DNA of 10,100 nt from Desulfobacterales bacterium (GCA_027066725.1 JAMONC010000138.1:1-10100); one strand, 5' to 3'; counted from the first letter of the stretch, positions 1 to 7,072 are shown. A program made the numbers and translations. The notes: generated from the letters alone by a model not told the origin.

Positions 1-152
1 ATATTTATAACTAACTAAAATCATTAAATTTTTTTAGCTGAAACATATGTTTAAAAATGAAACATCAAACATTCTTTAATTTTTTTACGTTTTAGGAATC
101 AATATTTATTTTTTAGTCTTAAATTTGTCTTGTTTTATTTTATTATTACTTT

Positions 153-1277
153 ATGACATCAAATATGCTATCAAAATTTAAATTTTTTGTTTCATGCTTA
201 CCCAATCTAGAAACCGTTCTATTAACTGAGATAAAACGCCTAGGAATAGATGCTAAAATTTCAGACTGCGGTGGGATAGAACTTACTGGTACTATATTAG
301 AGCTTTATCTTCTAAATATCTGGTTAAGAACAGCAAACAGAATACTTGTTAGACTTTTATCTTTTTATACCACTAAATTAAAAACTATTAACGACAAAGT
401 GATAGCCTATCCATGGGATATATACTTACATAAAACAGATAAAATCATTATAAAAACTACATGTAAGAAATCTAAGATATATCACTCTGATGCACTAGCA
501 CATGTAGTTGTTTCTGCTATAGAAAAACGCCTAAGACGTAAACTACTACTTATAAAACCACACGAGAGAGATAACTCAACACAGACTCTTTATATAAGAG
601 TTTTTAAAAATAGATGTACCATTAGTATTGATAGCTCAGGGAAACATCTTCATGAACGCGGATACCATACCCAAAAGGTTAAAGCTCCCCTTAGAGAAAC
701 AATTGCCGCAGCTATGATATACTTATCAAACTGGAACCCTAAGGAAATTCTATGGGACCCTTTTTGTGGCTCTGGGACAATTTTGATAGAAGCCGCTCTC
801 ATAGCTTTAAATATTGCACCAGGGATAAATAGAAAATTTGCATTTATGGATTGGAAAAACTTTGATATTAACTTATTTAACTCAATAAAAAAGATTGGTA
901 AGCCTCTAAATCCCAATCCTAAAATATTTGGAACAGATCTTTCTTTAAAAGCTATACAATGTGCCATAAAAAATGCTCAACAAGCAACTGTAAAACAGTT
1001 TATTACCCTTAGTCAAAAAGATTTTTTTAAAACACCCCCTATAGCATCAAAAGGTTTTATTATCACAAACCCACCTTATGGTAAAAGACTTAAAAAAGAA
1101 AATGCTATTAATTTCTATAAAAAGATAAAAACCAAAATAGACTCTGAATTATTAGATTGGAATATATCTTTAATTTGTCCTAAAAAATTCAAAAATATTT
1201 TTATCCCCAAATTTGATGCCCGAATTACCATAGATAATGGTGGAATATCTGTAATATTTTTAAACAAAAAGGCCTAA
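153..1277 (+). CDS. THUMP-domain class I SAM-dependent RNA methyltransferase (YpsC/RlmL-N-like)
   Basis: The 374-residue protein looks like a complete N2-guanine methyltransferase of the YpsC/RlmL family, which modifies 23S rRNA in characterised members. Residues ~8-160 fit the N-terminal ferredoxin-like plus THUMP RNA-binding region. The family signature HLHERGYH (165-172) leads into a Rossmann methyltransferase domain with motif I DPFCGSGT (202-209), an acidic ribose-binding residue D262 in GTDLS, D290 before FF, and catalytic motif IV NPPYG (306-310). The length matches stand-alone YpsC-type enzymes; the second RlmK methyltransferase half of E. coli RlmKL is absent. The start is uncertain: ATG 153 and ATG 165 are both in frame and neither has a clear Shine-Dalgarno site. 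The gene ends three bases from the stop of the convergent neighbour. The family call is firm; the exact target guanine cannot be read from sequence. Confidence 0.92.
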   Translation: MTSNMLSKFKFFVSCLPNLETVLLTEIKRLGIDAKISDCGGIELTGTILELYLLNIWLRTANRILVRLLSFYTTKLKTINDKVIAYPWDIYLHKTDKIIIKTTCKKSKIYHSDALAHVVVSAIEKRLRRKLLLIKPHERDNSTQTLYIRVFKNRCTISIDSSGKHLHERGYHTQKVKAPLRETIAAAMIYLSNWNPKEILWDPFCGSGTILIEAALIALNIAPGINRKFAFMDWKNFDINLFNSIKKIGKPLNPNPKIFGTDLSLKAIQCAIKNAQQATVKQFITLSQKDFFKTPPIASKGFIITNPPYGKRLKKENAINFYKKIKTKIDSELLDWNISLICPKKFKNIFIPKFDARITIDNGGISVIFLNKKA

Positions 1278-1280
1278 AAA

Positions 1281-2501
1281 CTACTTAGCTAGTGCGGATT
1301 GCTCTTTTCTTACAGGCAAATAGTTTTTAATACCATCAATAAGCATCCAAATCCCCACCAATATTATAAAAACATCTAATATACTTAATACTCCTAAACC
1401 AAAATGTACCATTAATCCTAACCCCAAACTGACAAATGCAACTCCTGAACGCATAAAAGAAAGCCCTGTTCGTCCTCTTGCATATACAGTTCTAAAACAT
1501 GCGGCTATTGTACGTCTAGCAGCTAAAGCCGTCCTTTCATGAGAAAGGGCTGAACGTATTTTATTATCTAAAGAAGAGGCTATAAAAACACAATGATTTT
1601 TTAAGGATTCAAATAAATGTGCCAAAGTAAAGGTATAAACAGGGGTATCAATTTCTTTCTTTTGAAAATATTGATAATTTTTTAGAAACATAAGAGTTGC
1701 AGCAGTAATTTCTAGCATCTTTCTATGATCTGGAGGAGTCATACGAGAATGTTTTATCATTATATAACTATAGAAACCTGCTATCACCAGAATAAGTCCT
1801 AATACAATCATGGACCAATAAATAGGAACTAACTGAGGATACTTATGCATACCCATAAGAAGTCTTGCAATCGCAATAAGTCCTAAGCCCTTTCTCTGTA
1901 AACTAAAATATGTTCTAACCTTTGCAAAATTAGTACGATAACCAGCTAATCTTGTCCGCCACTCGGCCATTGTATTTCGCCAATAAGAAAGACCTGTCCT
2001 TTCTTTTCCCATAATATTATCTGGAGGTCCACATAAGAAATCTTGAATAAGGGCTTGAATATCTTCTGACAAGGCAACGCAAATTGTATATTCCTTTGTA
2101 TTAAAAAATTTCTCTATTTCTTCTCTAACAAAATCATCCTTGGGATTACAAGCGGCGATGATTACTCTAGAACCAAGTCTTGCTACAGGGAACCAAAGAC
2201 TTACACATAACTTTTCACTATCAAGTCCATATAACAATTCAGGAGGAATAAGCATTCTTTCATCATATTCTATCCAAGGACATTTATAATAATTTGATAA
2301 AGCCTCTAATAATTTTCTGCTAGAGATTTTGTACTCATATCTAAGTATATATTGTAAGTCCTTATCTCTATGTAAAGCAGCCTCTGCCGCAGCATTAAGA
2401 TCTTCTTCACCTAAAAGCCCCCTTCTAACAAGAGACTCAAACTTTTTTACCTCTTCTTTTATTACTAATTCATGATTAACAAGTGCTATTTCATTTGCCA
2501 T
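1281..2501 (-). CDS. GspE_N/MshEN-like domain fused to two arginine-heptad DUF202-like membrane modules
   Basis: The protein has 406 residues. Residues ~15-155 resemble the N-terminal domain of GspE/PilB/MshE ATPases: two helical repeats, then a small alpha/beta part with the typical PWIEYDE, PPELL and VIIAACNPKDD segments. No Walker A or ATPase domain follows. Two DUF202-like modules come next. In the first, arginines 168, 175, 182, 189, 196 and 203 are spaced exactly seven residues apart, followed by membrane segments ~204-218 and ~226-248. In the second, arginines 316, 323, 330, 337, 344 and 351 precede segments ~353-368 and ~371-391. Most ladder arginines are followed by Thr (Lys, Asn or Ser in a few). 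The gene begins two bases after the stop of its upstream paralog, with an AAGGGG ribosome site inside that gene's end, so the two are probably translationally coupled. The function is unknown; a membrane sensor or scaffold is inference. The c-di-GMP-binding RLG...G pattern of MshEN is not preserved. Confidence 0.85.
   Translation of the reverse strand: MANEIALVNHELVIKEEVKKFESLVRRGLLGEEDLNAAAEAALHRDKDLQYILRYEYKISSRKLLEALSNYYKCPWIEYDERMLIPPELLYGLDSEKLCVSLWFPVARLGSRVIIAACNPKDDFVREEIEKFFNTKEYTICVALSEDIQALIQDFLCGPPDNIMGKERTGLSYWRNTMAEWRTRLAGYRTNFAKVRTYFSLQRKGLGLIAIARLLMGMHKYPQLVPIYWSMIVLGLILVIAGFYSYIMIKHSRMTPPDHRKMLEITAATLMFLKNYQYFQKKEIDTPVYTFTLAHLFESLKNHCVFIASSLDNKIRSALSHERTALAARRTIAACFRTVYARGRTGLSFMRSGVAFVSLGLGLMVHFGLGVLSILDVFIILVGIWMLIDGIKNYLPVRKEQSALAK
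1431..2000 (-). repeat. Two Arg-Thr heptad ladders within the second DUF202-like gene
   Basis: Two in-frame arrays of 21-base protein-level units lie at 1875-2000 and 1431-1556. Each encodes six arginines at seven-residue spacing, most followed by Thr. Each array runs directly into a hydrophobic membrane segment. The codons are varied (CGT, AGA, AGG, CGG and others), so the periodicity is held by selection on protein rather than by recent DNA duplication. Confidence 0.85.
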
Positions 2502-2503
2502 GA

Positions 2504-4186
2504 TTATACCCCTTCATGGTAAATAATAAGTCTCTTCCATAATGACTTTGGCTTTCCATAATCTGGCATAAGAATTTCAAAATCTTTAAACTCACGGGAA
2601 GCCCTTACAACAATTCTATCTGCGGGGATAAACAGATAAAAACCTAAAACAAGAACAGCTAATCCTACAATAACCAATGAAGCATCAAAGGCTGTCCACA
2701 TATGTTGCTTAATCCCAAAATATACTAATAACCCTAAACCAATTGAAAATATCTTAGCTCCGGTTCTAATAATGGCCATACCTGTTCTAGAAATTGCCAT
2801 TATGGTACGAAGTCTTGACCTGATATTTCTCTCTTCAGCATTAATAATCCTCTGTAAAGAAAGTCCTGTAGAACCTAAAATACCTGGTACTAAAGATCTA
2901 TCTAAGGGTAATGGAGTTAATATATTGTTTTGTGTATCAGAGGTTCTGGAACTAAAAAGAATTTTATTCCAAAAGGATATATGTTCAATTTCTCTAATAT
3001 ACTGCATGATCTCTTTACATGCTTTGATACCAGGGATATGCCAATAAAGTCCCTCTAAACTCATAATAGTCCCTACTAATATCAACCCTGCATCAAAAGG
3101 AGTCCATCTTCCTAGATGGAAATGCCTTATCAAACCTACACCTAAACCAATAAATGCTATACCTGTACGTGCAAAAGCTAGCCCTGTGCGAGCTGCAGCC
3201 ATTATTGTTCTAGAATATGCAAGCTTGGTACGCTCTTCCGCTAAGTCTGTGCGAACTATAGAGAAAAATCTTCTTCTAATTACTGAGGTTAAATCTTCCC
3301 ACTTATCTAAAAGTTCTCTTGCTCCTTCAATAGGCCCAACTCGTTTTAATACAGGTACTTCACCAGGACTTTCCAATTTTAAAACCGTTGTACCAAAGGT
3401 GGGCTTAGTAAATTTATATTTAGGTAAATTTTTACATAATGCCCTAGCAGGAAAATACCACTTAAAACCATCGAAAATAGAAAAGAGACCAACTCCTAAT
3501 AATAATAATTCTGGTACAATTAAAAAGTAATTTAGACCAAATAACCTATAAGCTAAAAGTGCTATAGCAATAAAACAAAATCCTGTACGAATAAAGGCAA
3601 GCCCTGTCCTACCTTGCGCTATAGCAGTTCTTAATTGAGACAATGAGGTTCTACAATTTGCTAAATAAGTACGAAGTTTTGCAAGCGTAGTCCTATTAGC
3701 AAAATCTGGGAAATTATGAATAACATCCTGATTATTTTCTACTAATAAGATTACATCTGAGGGTACTGCAACTATCTTTTTAATTATAGTATCTACACCT
3801 AAATCTTCTTGAAGTCCCATGAGTATTTGCGGATTTTCTGGATCATAGCAAATAACTGTAGCTTTATTGTGAGATATATAAATGGGAAAGTATAAATTTT
3901 TTTTGCATTTTTCTAAATCTAATTTGGATAGGTACTCCTCTTTTAACATTAATAAATCATCATACTCTATTGTAGGAAGATCATAATAATTTGAAAGACA
4001 AGATAATATTTCATATTTAGGGACACCTAGAGCTAATAATAAATCCTCTAAAAATATGGATTCCGCTATAGATTTTCTAATCAATTTCTCTAGGGTGGCT
4101 TCATCTAAAAGACGTTTATCTATGAGAGCCCCAAATTTAAGTAACTGTTCCTTTATAGTACTAGATATTTCAATATGTTCTCTCAT
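2504..4186 (-). CDS. GspE_N/MshEN-like domain fused to three arginine-heptad DUF202-like membrane modules
   Basis: The protein has 560 residues and is a paralog of the next gene in the operon. Residues ~10-150 form a GspE_N/MshEN-like domain (LSNYYDLPTIEYDD at 64-77 and VICYDPENP at 111-119 align with the same segments of the neighbour). Three DUF202-like modules follow. Arginine ladders with exact seven-residue spacing occur at 165-200 (six Arg), 305-340 (six) and 446-474 (five). Each is followed by paired hydrophobic segments: ~195-216 and 221-245; ~336-353 and 364-384; ~471-491 and 499-520. RTGLAFxRTG, the core DUF202 signature, is clear in the first two modules. Inter-module linkers are about 60 residues and soluble. 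The start at 4186 is supported by AAGGGTG seven bases upstream. No enzymatic motif was seen. DUF202 also forms the membrane part of eukaryotic polyphosphate polymerase subunits (VTC), but no catalytic VTC domain is here. Confidence 0.87.
   Translation of the reverse strand: MREHIEISSTIKEQLLKFGALIDKRLLDEATLEKLIRKSIAESIFLEDLLLALGVPKYEILSCLSNYYDLPTIEYDDLLMLKEEYLSKLDLEKCKKNLYFPIYISHNKATVICYDPENPQILMGLQEDLGVDTIIKKIVAVPSDVILLVENNQDVIHNFPDFANRTTLAKLRTYLANCRTSLSQLRTAIAQGRTGLAFIRTGFCFIAIALLAYRLFGLNYFLIVPELLLLGVGLFSIFDGFKWYFPARALCKNLPKYKFTKPTFGTTVLKLESPGEVPVLKRVGPIEGARELLDKWEDLTSVIRRRFFSIVRTDLAEERTKLAYSRTIMAAARTGLAFARTGIAFIGLGVGLIRHFHLGRWTPFDAGLILVGTIMSLEGLYWHIPGIKACKEIMQYIREIEHISFWNKILFSSRTSDTQNNILTPLPLDRSLVPGILGSTGLSLQRIINAEERNIRSRLRTIMAISRTGMAIIRTGAKIFSIGLGLLVYFGIKQHMWTAFDASLVIVGLAVLVLGFYLFIPADRIVVRASREFKDFEILMPDYGKPKSLWKRLIIYHEGV
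2747..3694 (-). repeat. Three Arg-Thr heptad ladders within the first DUF202-like gene
   Basis: Three in-frame arrays lie at 3569-3694, 3149-3274 and 2747-2851. They encode six, six and five arginines at exact seven-residue spacing. The third is the most degenerate: its first two arginines are followed by Ile and Asn. The DNA of the arrays is similar but clearly diverged, indicating old module duplication. Confidence 0.85.
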
Positions 4187-4292
4187 AACTTTACACCCTT
4201 ATTTAAGGATTTTTAAAAGACTAGATTCCTAATAATTAAGATATTAACTTTAACTCCTACTTTAAAATTTTATTTTTTCTTCACAAAAGAAA

Positions 4293-4363
4293 AAAATCTT
4301 TCACTTCCTGTTTTTTAAATCCATTTCAAACACTCCATTAAAAAAACAGAAAGGAAAGATTTT
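4293..4363. repeat. Imperfect 23-bp inverted repeat upstream of the DUF202 operon
   Basis: The arms 4293-4316 and 4341-4363 are complementary over about 23 base pairs, with one C-A mismatch and one bulged base, around a 24-base loop. Each arm has a mixed core (about CTTTCACTTCCTG against CAGAAAGGAAAG), flanked by A/T runs. It lies about 110 bases upstream of the first DUF202-like start codon. It could be a leader hairpin of that operon, a protein-binding site, or a terminator-like relic. The sequence does not decide between these. Confidence 0.5.
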
Positions 4364-4708
4364 ACTACTTAAAAAACTAATTAAATTTAACAAAAAACAA
4401 CACTAATCTTAAACAATAAATATTATAGTATAATAAAAACATACATAAAAATAAAATAGAACATATAACTACCCATTATAGCCGTAATAATTAAAAGATA
4501 TATTAAAAGTTGTCAAGAAAAAATTTAGTTTCCTATAAGATTATTTAATACTTAACAATCCAGATGTCATATTATTGTAAGTTGAACTAATTAAGTATAA
4601 AATCTTTAAAGCTAATTTAATATTTATTTACACATATCTATATTCAGATATCCAATTTAAAATTAACTTTCACCTATAATAAATTACAAATTATTTAGAA
4701 TTTAGTTA

Positions 4709-4737
4709 TTGACTTTAATTCTAACCTCTAATATATA
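4709..4737 (+). promoter_or_regulatory. Putative sigma70-type promoter of the propeller gene
   Basis: TTGACT (4709-4714) and TATATA (4732-4737) are separated by exactly 17 bases, close to the sigma70 consensus. Transcription would start near 4744, giving a leader of about 145 bases before the ATG at 4888. In DNA this AT-rich such matches arise by chance, but the near-consensus -35 box and spacing make this the best candidate. Confidence 0.5.
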
Positions 4738-4792
4738 CCTAGAGATTTTTAGATTAGTAAAATTAAAAAATTGGTCATTAGATAAAAATTAA

Positions 4793-4803
4793 AAAGGAGG
4801 TGA
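4793..4803 (+). promoter_or_regulatory. Orphan strong Shine-Dalgarno sequence in the leader
   Basis: AAAGGAGGTGA is a near-perfect complement of the 16S rRNA 3' end, stronger than the site of the real gene downstream (TAGGAGG at 4874-4880, seven bases before ATG 4888). No ATG, GTG or TTG follows at a usable distance. The only frame at correct spacing begins with ATT at 4807 and would encode seven residues before TAA at 4828. It may be a leader peptide with a rare start, a ribosome standby site, or a remnant of a lost gene. Confidence 0.45.
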
Positions 4804-4887
4804 AATATTCTAAAAAATAATTCTCATTAAAGTTCAAAACATAATTAGTAAAAAATACGAAGACTCTACTAAGTAGGAGGACCTAGT

Positions 4888-6018
4888 ATGAATAAGTGGC
4901 TGCAAAAAACAAAAAGAGTCGAAGGATGGTGTTGTGTATTTTTGTTATTATTTTCTACAATTGCCTTTGCGGCAAAACCAGGAACAATTAAATGGAAATT
5001 TAAAACTGGAGATGAAATTTGGTCATCTCCAGCAATTGGACCAGATGGTACCATTTATGTAGGCTCTAGTGATGACTACCTCTATGCTATCAATCCTGAT
5101 GGATCACTTAAATGGAAATTTAAAACTGATGGAGATGTAGATTCATCTCCAGCTATTACCTCTAACGGTACTATTTATGTGGGTTGTAGGGATAAATATC
5201 TCTATGCCATCAATCCTGATGGATCACTTAAATGGAAATTTAAAACTGATGGAGATGTTGCATCTTCTCCTGCTATAGCTAAAGACGGAACTATTTATGT
5301 TGGTTCAAGAGATGGCTATGTATATGCAATTAATTCTGATGGCAGTTTAAAATGGAAATATAATACTGGTGGTTATGTAGATTCATCTCCAGCAATTGGA
5401 CCAGATGGTACCATTTATGTAGGCTCTAGTGATGACTACCTCTATGCTATCAATCCTGATGGATCACTTAAATGGAAATTTAAAACTGGAGATTGGGAAG
5501 AAGTAGAATCATCTCCAGCAATTGGACCAGATGGTACCATTTATGTAGGCTCTAGTGATGACTATTTCTACGCCATCAATCCTAATGGAACTCTTAAATG
5601 GAACTTTAAAACTGGAGAGGATGTTGATTCTTCCCCAGTTATTGGCCCTGATGGTACTATTTATGTAGGGTCAATGGATGACTATATATATGCTTTTTCT
5701 CCTGATGGAAAACTTAAGTGGAAATTTAATACTGGTGATGATATAGACTCTTCTCCCGCGATTGGAGCTGATGGTACTATCTATATTGGCTCTTGTGACA
5801 ATTACTTATATGCCCTTAGTCCTCAAGGAAAGGTTATATGGAAAATGAAGACAAAGTCTTGGATTACAAATTCTTCTCCTGCTATAGCTAAAGATGGTAC
5901 CATTTATATTGGCTCTGGAGATGGCTATTTCTACGCTATTTACTCTACGAGTAAAGGATTAGCTAATACACCATGGCCCAAATTCCTACATGATAATCAG
6001 AATACAGGTAGATATTAA
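4888..6018 (+). CDS. Secreted eight-repeat PQQ-like beta-propeller protein
   Basis: The 376-residue protein begins with a signal peptide: basic N-terminus, hydrophobic core 15-27 and likely cleavage after AFA (residue 28). Eight repeats follow, with SSPAI-type motifs starting at residues 46, 86, 126, 166, 208, 248, 288 and 329. The consensus is SSPAIGPDGTIYVGS, then D.YLYAINPDG and LKWKFKTG. This is the PQQ-like (BamB/quinoprotein-type) blade of about 40 residues. The initial IKWKFKTGDEI strand can pair with the last repeat to close an eight-bladed ring. The tail WPKFLHDNQNTGRY matches the usual C-terminal closing motif of such proteins. Enzymatic quinoprotein catalytic features were not seen, so a periplasmic or surface binding or scaffold role is more likely than dehydrogenase activity; that is inference. 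The start is set by TAGGAGG seven bases upstream. It is monocistronic, ending at a strong terminator. Confidence 0.92.
   Translation: MNKWLQKTKRVEGWCCVFLLLFSTIAFAAKPGTIKWKFKTGDEIWSSPAIGPDGTIYVGSSDDYLYAINPDGSLKWKFKTDGDVDSSPAITSNGTIYVGCRDKYLYAINPDGSLKWKFKTDGDVASSPAIAKDGTIYVGSRDGYVYAINSDGSLKWKYNTGGYVDSSPAIGPDGTIYVGSSDDYLYAINPDGSLKWKFKTGDWEEVESSPAIGPDGTIYVGSSDDYFYAINPNGTLKWNFKTGEDVDSSPVIGPDGTIYVGSMDDYIYAFSPDGKLKWKFNTGDDIDSSPAIGADGTIYIGSCDNYLYALSPQGKVIWKMKTKSWITNSSPAIAKDGTIYIGSGDGYFYAIYSTSKGLANTPWPKFLHDNQNTGRY
5023..5564 (+). repeat. Near-identical DNA repeats encoding propeller blades
   Basis: Positions 5023-5128 and 5383-5488 are identical over 106 bases, exactly 360 bases (three blades) apart. 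The first 56 bases of this unit recur at 5509-5564. A further shared block of about 47 bases occurs at 5092-5138 and 5212-5258. Identity extends through third codon positions, which indicates recent blade duplication or gene conversion rather than conserved protein alone. Confidence 0.9.
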
Positions 6019-6039
6019 AAAGATTTAACTAAATAATTT

Positions 6040-6082
6040 GAAACAAAAAGGGACAGTTAATTTAACTGTCCCTTTTTGTTTC
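6040..6082. terminator. Bidirectional intrinsic terminator
   Basis: A perfect 21-bp inverted repeat (6040-6060 with 6062-6082) centred on one base has the GC core GGGACAG/CTGTCCC, flanked by AAAAA and TTTTT runs on both sides. It can end the plus-strand propeller transcript and the minus-strand permease-Usp transcript. The minus-strand stop codon (6083-6085) directly abuts the repeat. Confidence 0.92.
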
Positions 6083-7057
6083 TTACTTCTCTTTTACTTT
6101 ATCAGGATCTCTTCCTATAACAGCAATAATAGGCCCATGACATCTATGAAGCACCCCTCTACTAACACTGCCAAGCACCCATTCCTCTATCCTACTTCGT
6201 CCACTACGTCCAACGAATAATAAATCAATTTCTCTCTTTGTAATCTCCTCACATATAGTCTCTACTGGTCTTCCATATCTTATAACTGTTTCAACAATCT
6301 TTGGATCTACGCCTAAGTCCACAATTTTCTCTTCTGCTTCAGTCAAAATTCCATTTGCTTCTGCCTCTGGTTTCATTCCACTTTCTATATGTTCAGCATA
6401 CCTTGCTAAATTAATAACATGTAGCATTATGAACTTTTCAACATAGTCCTTTAAAGTATGTGATAAAACAGCAGCTTCTTCAAGAGCTGCCATACTTGGG
6501 GCAGAACCATCTATTGCTACAAGTACCCTTCTGGGGGGACAAGGGGGAATATGAGCTTGGTTATTTCCTATGACATAAATACTTGTCTCCAAGTCTCTAT
6601 GTAAGAGGGAATCTGTTACGCTTCCGAAAAACAGTTCCTTAAATGGACTTAACCCCCTTCTACCTATAATAATTGTTGAAAAATTACGCTCTATAGCAAT
6701 CTTTGCAATCTGATCTGCAGGATCTCCATCTAAAACAAGTTTTTCTATATCAGTTTTTACCCCCATATCTAAAAGCTTTTGGGCTGCGTCATCCAAGATA
6801 GGCATAATTTGTTTTCTGGCATGTTCTTCTTTAATCTTCTTAAATTGTTCTGAGTCAATAAGATGTTCTGCTCTTATATCTATATTTGACAGATGTTCAC
6901 TTAGATATCCTCCAGCTAATACATTTAAAAGAGTTATAGCCCTACATCTAGATCCAATAGAAGCTAATAATGTACCAGAAAAACAAAGAGATTTTTTAGA
7001 ACACTCGCTTCCATCTATAGGGATTAGAAAACTCGTAAGTATATCCTCTCGTTTCAT
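6083..7057 (-). CDS. Tandem-domain universal stress protein (UspA family, ATP-binding type)
   Basis: The 324-residue cytoplasmic protein has two UspA domains, ~7-164 and ~176-316. Each has the N-terminal nucleotide-contacting Asp (IPIDGS, D15; VAIDGS, D183) and the full ATP-binding pattern G-x2-G-x9-G-S: G132, G135, G145-S146 in the first, G283, G286, G296-S297 in the second. Both halves therefore look competent to bind ATP, as in MJ0577-type proteins and unlike the non-binding E. coli UspA. The start at 7057 is supported by AAAGGAG eight bases upstream, overlapping the stop of the permease gene only 15 bases before. Co-transcription suggests it senses energy state or modulates that permease; Usp domains are often linked to ion transporters. 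The specific role is inference. Confidence 0.93.
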   Translation of the reverse strand: MKREDILTSFLIPIDGSECSKKSLCFSGTLLASIGSRCRAITLLNVLAGGYLSEHLSNIDIRAEHLIDSEQFKKIKEEHARKQIMPILDDAAQKLLDMGVKTDIEKLVLDGDPADQIAKIAIERNFSTIIIGRRGLSPFKELFFGSVTDSLLHRDLETSIYVIGNNQAHIPPCPPRRVLVAIDGSAPSMAALEEAAVLSHTLKDYVEKFIMLHVINLARYAEHIESGMKPEAEANGILTEAEEKIVDLGVDPKIVETVIRYGRPVETICEEITKREIDLLFVGRSGRSRIEEWVLGSVSRGVLHRCHGPIIAVIGRDPDKVKEK

Positions 7058-7072
7058 ATATTATTCTCCTTT

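Larger units (their letters stand above)
4187..4887. other. 700-base AT-rich divergent intergenic region
   Basis: No credible coding frame is present on either strand. The region separates the leftward DUF202 operon from the rightward propeller gene and must carry promoters for both. Plus-strand candidates are TTGACT-17-TATATA (4709-4737, listed separately) and a weaker TTGTCA-18-TATAAG (4510-4539). On the minus strand a TATAAT-like box near 4423-4430 has no good -35 element, so the operon promoter is not assigned. The region also contains the imperfect hairpin at 4293-4363 and the orphan ribosome site at 4793-4803. The middle (about 4540-4700) shows only AT-rich sequence, with one short inverted repeat ATATCT/AGATAT at 4634-4651. 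Confidence 0.6.

Noticed and set aside
41..52. Perfect 12-base palindrome AAACATATGTTT upstream of the first gene
   Set aside because: Such short A/T palindromes are expected by chance in this composition, and it occurs once.
650..967. Open frame of 105 codons on the minus strand inside the methyltransferase gene
   Set aside because: It lies wholly within a well-supported gene, has no domain signature and no ribosome site; a shadow frame.
2772..3530. Two plus-strand open frames (91 and 114 codons) opposite the DUF202-like gene
   Set aside because: Their length follows from the repeated codon pattern of the real gene on the other strand; no recognisable protein features.
4273..4295. Nine-base inverted repeat TTTTTTCTT/AAGAAAAAA
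   Set aside because: Only one G-C pair and built from A/T runs; too weak to call a terminator or operator.
4510..4539. Second plus-strand promoter-like pair TTGTCA-18-TATAAG
   Set aside because: Spacing and -10 box are less good than at 4709-4737, and it is 350 bases from the gene; not called separately.
4634..4651. Operator-like inverted repeat ATATCT-6-AGATAT
   Set aside because: Six-base arms in AT-rich DNA with no second copy; left as a note only.
5023..5564. CRISPR-like or mobile repeat interpretation of the 120-base repeats
   Set aside because: The repeats are in frame, encode propeller blades and have no spacers or mobile-element ends.
6038..6220. Small plus-strand open frame of 60 codons across the terminator
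   Set aside because: It begins in the terminator hairpin and continues antisense to the Usp gene; no ribosome site.
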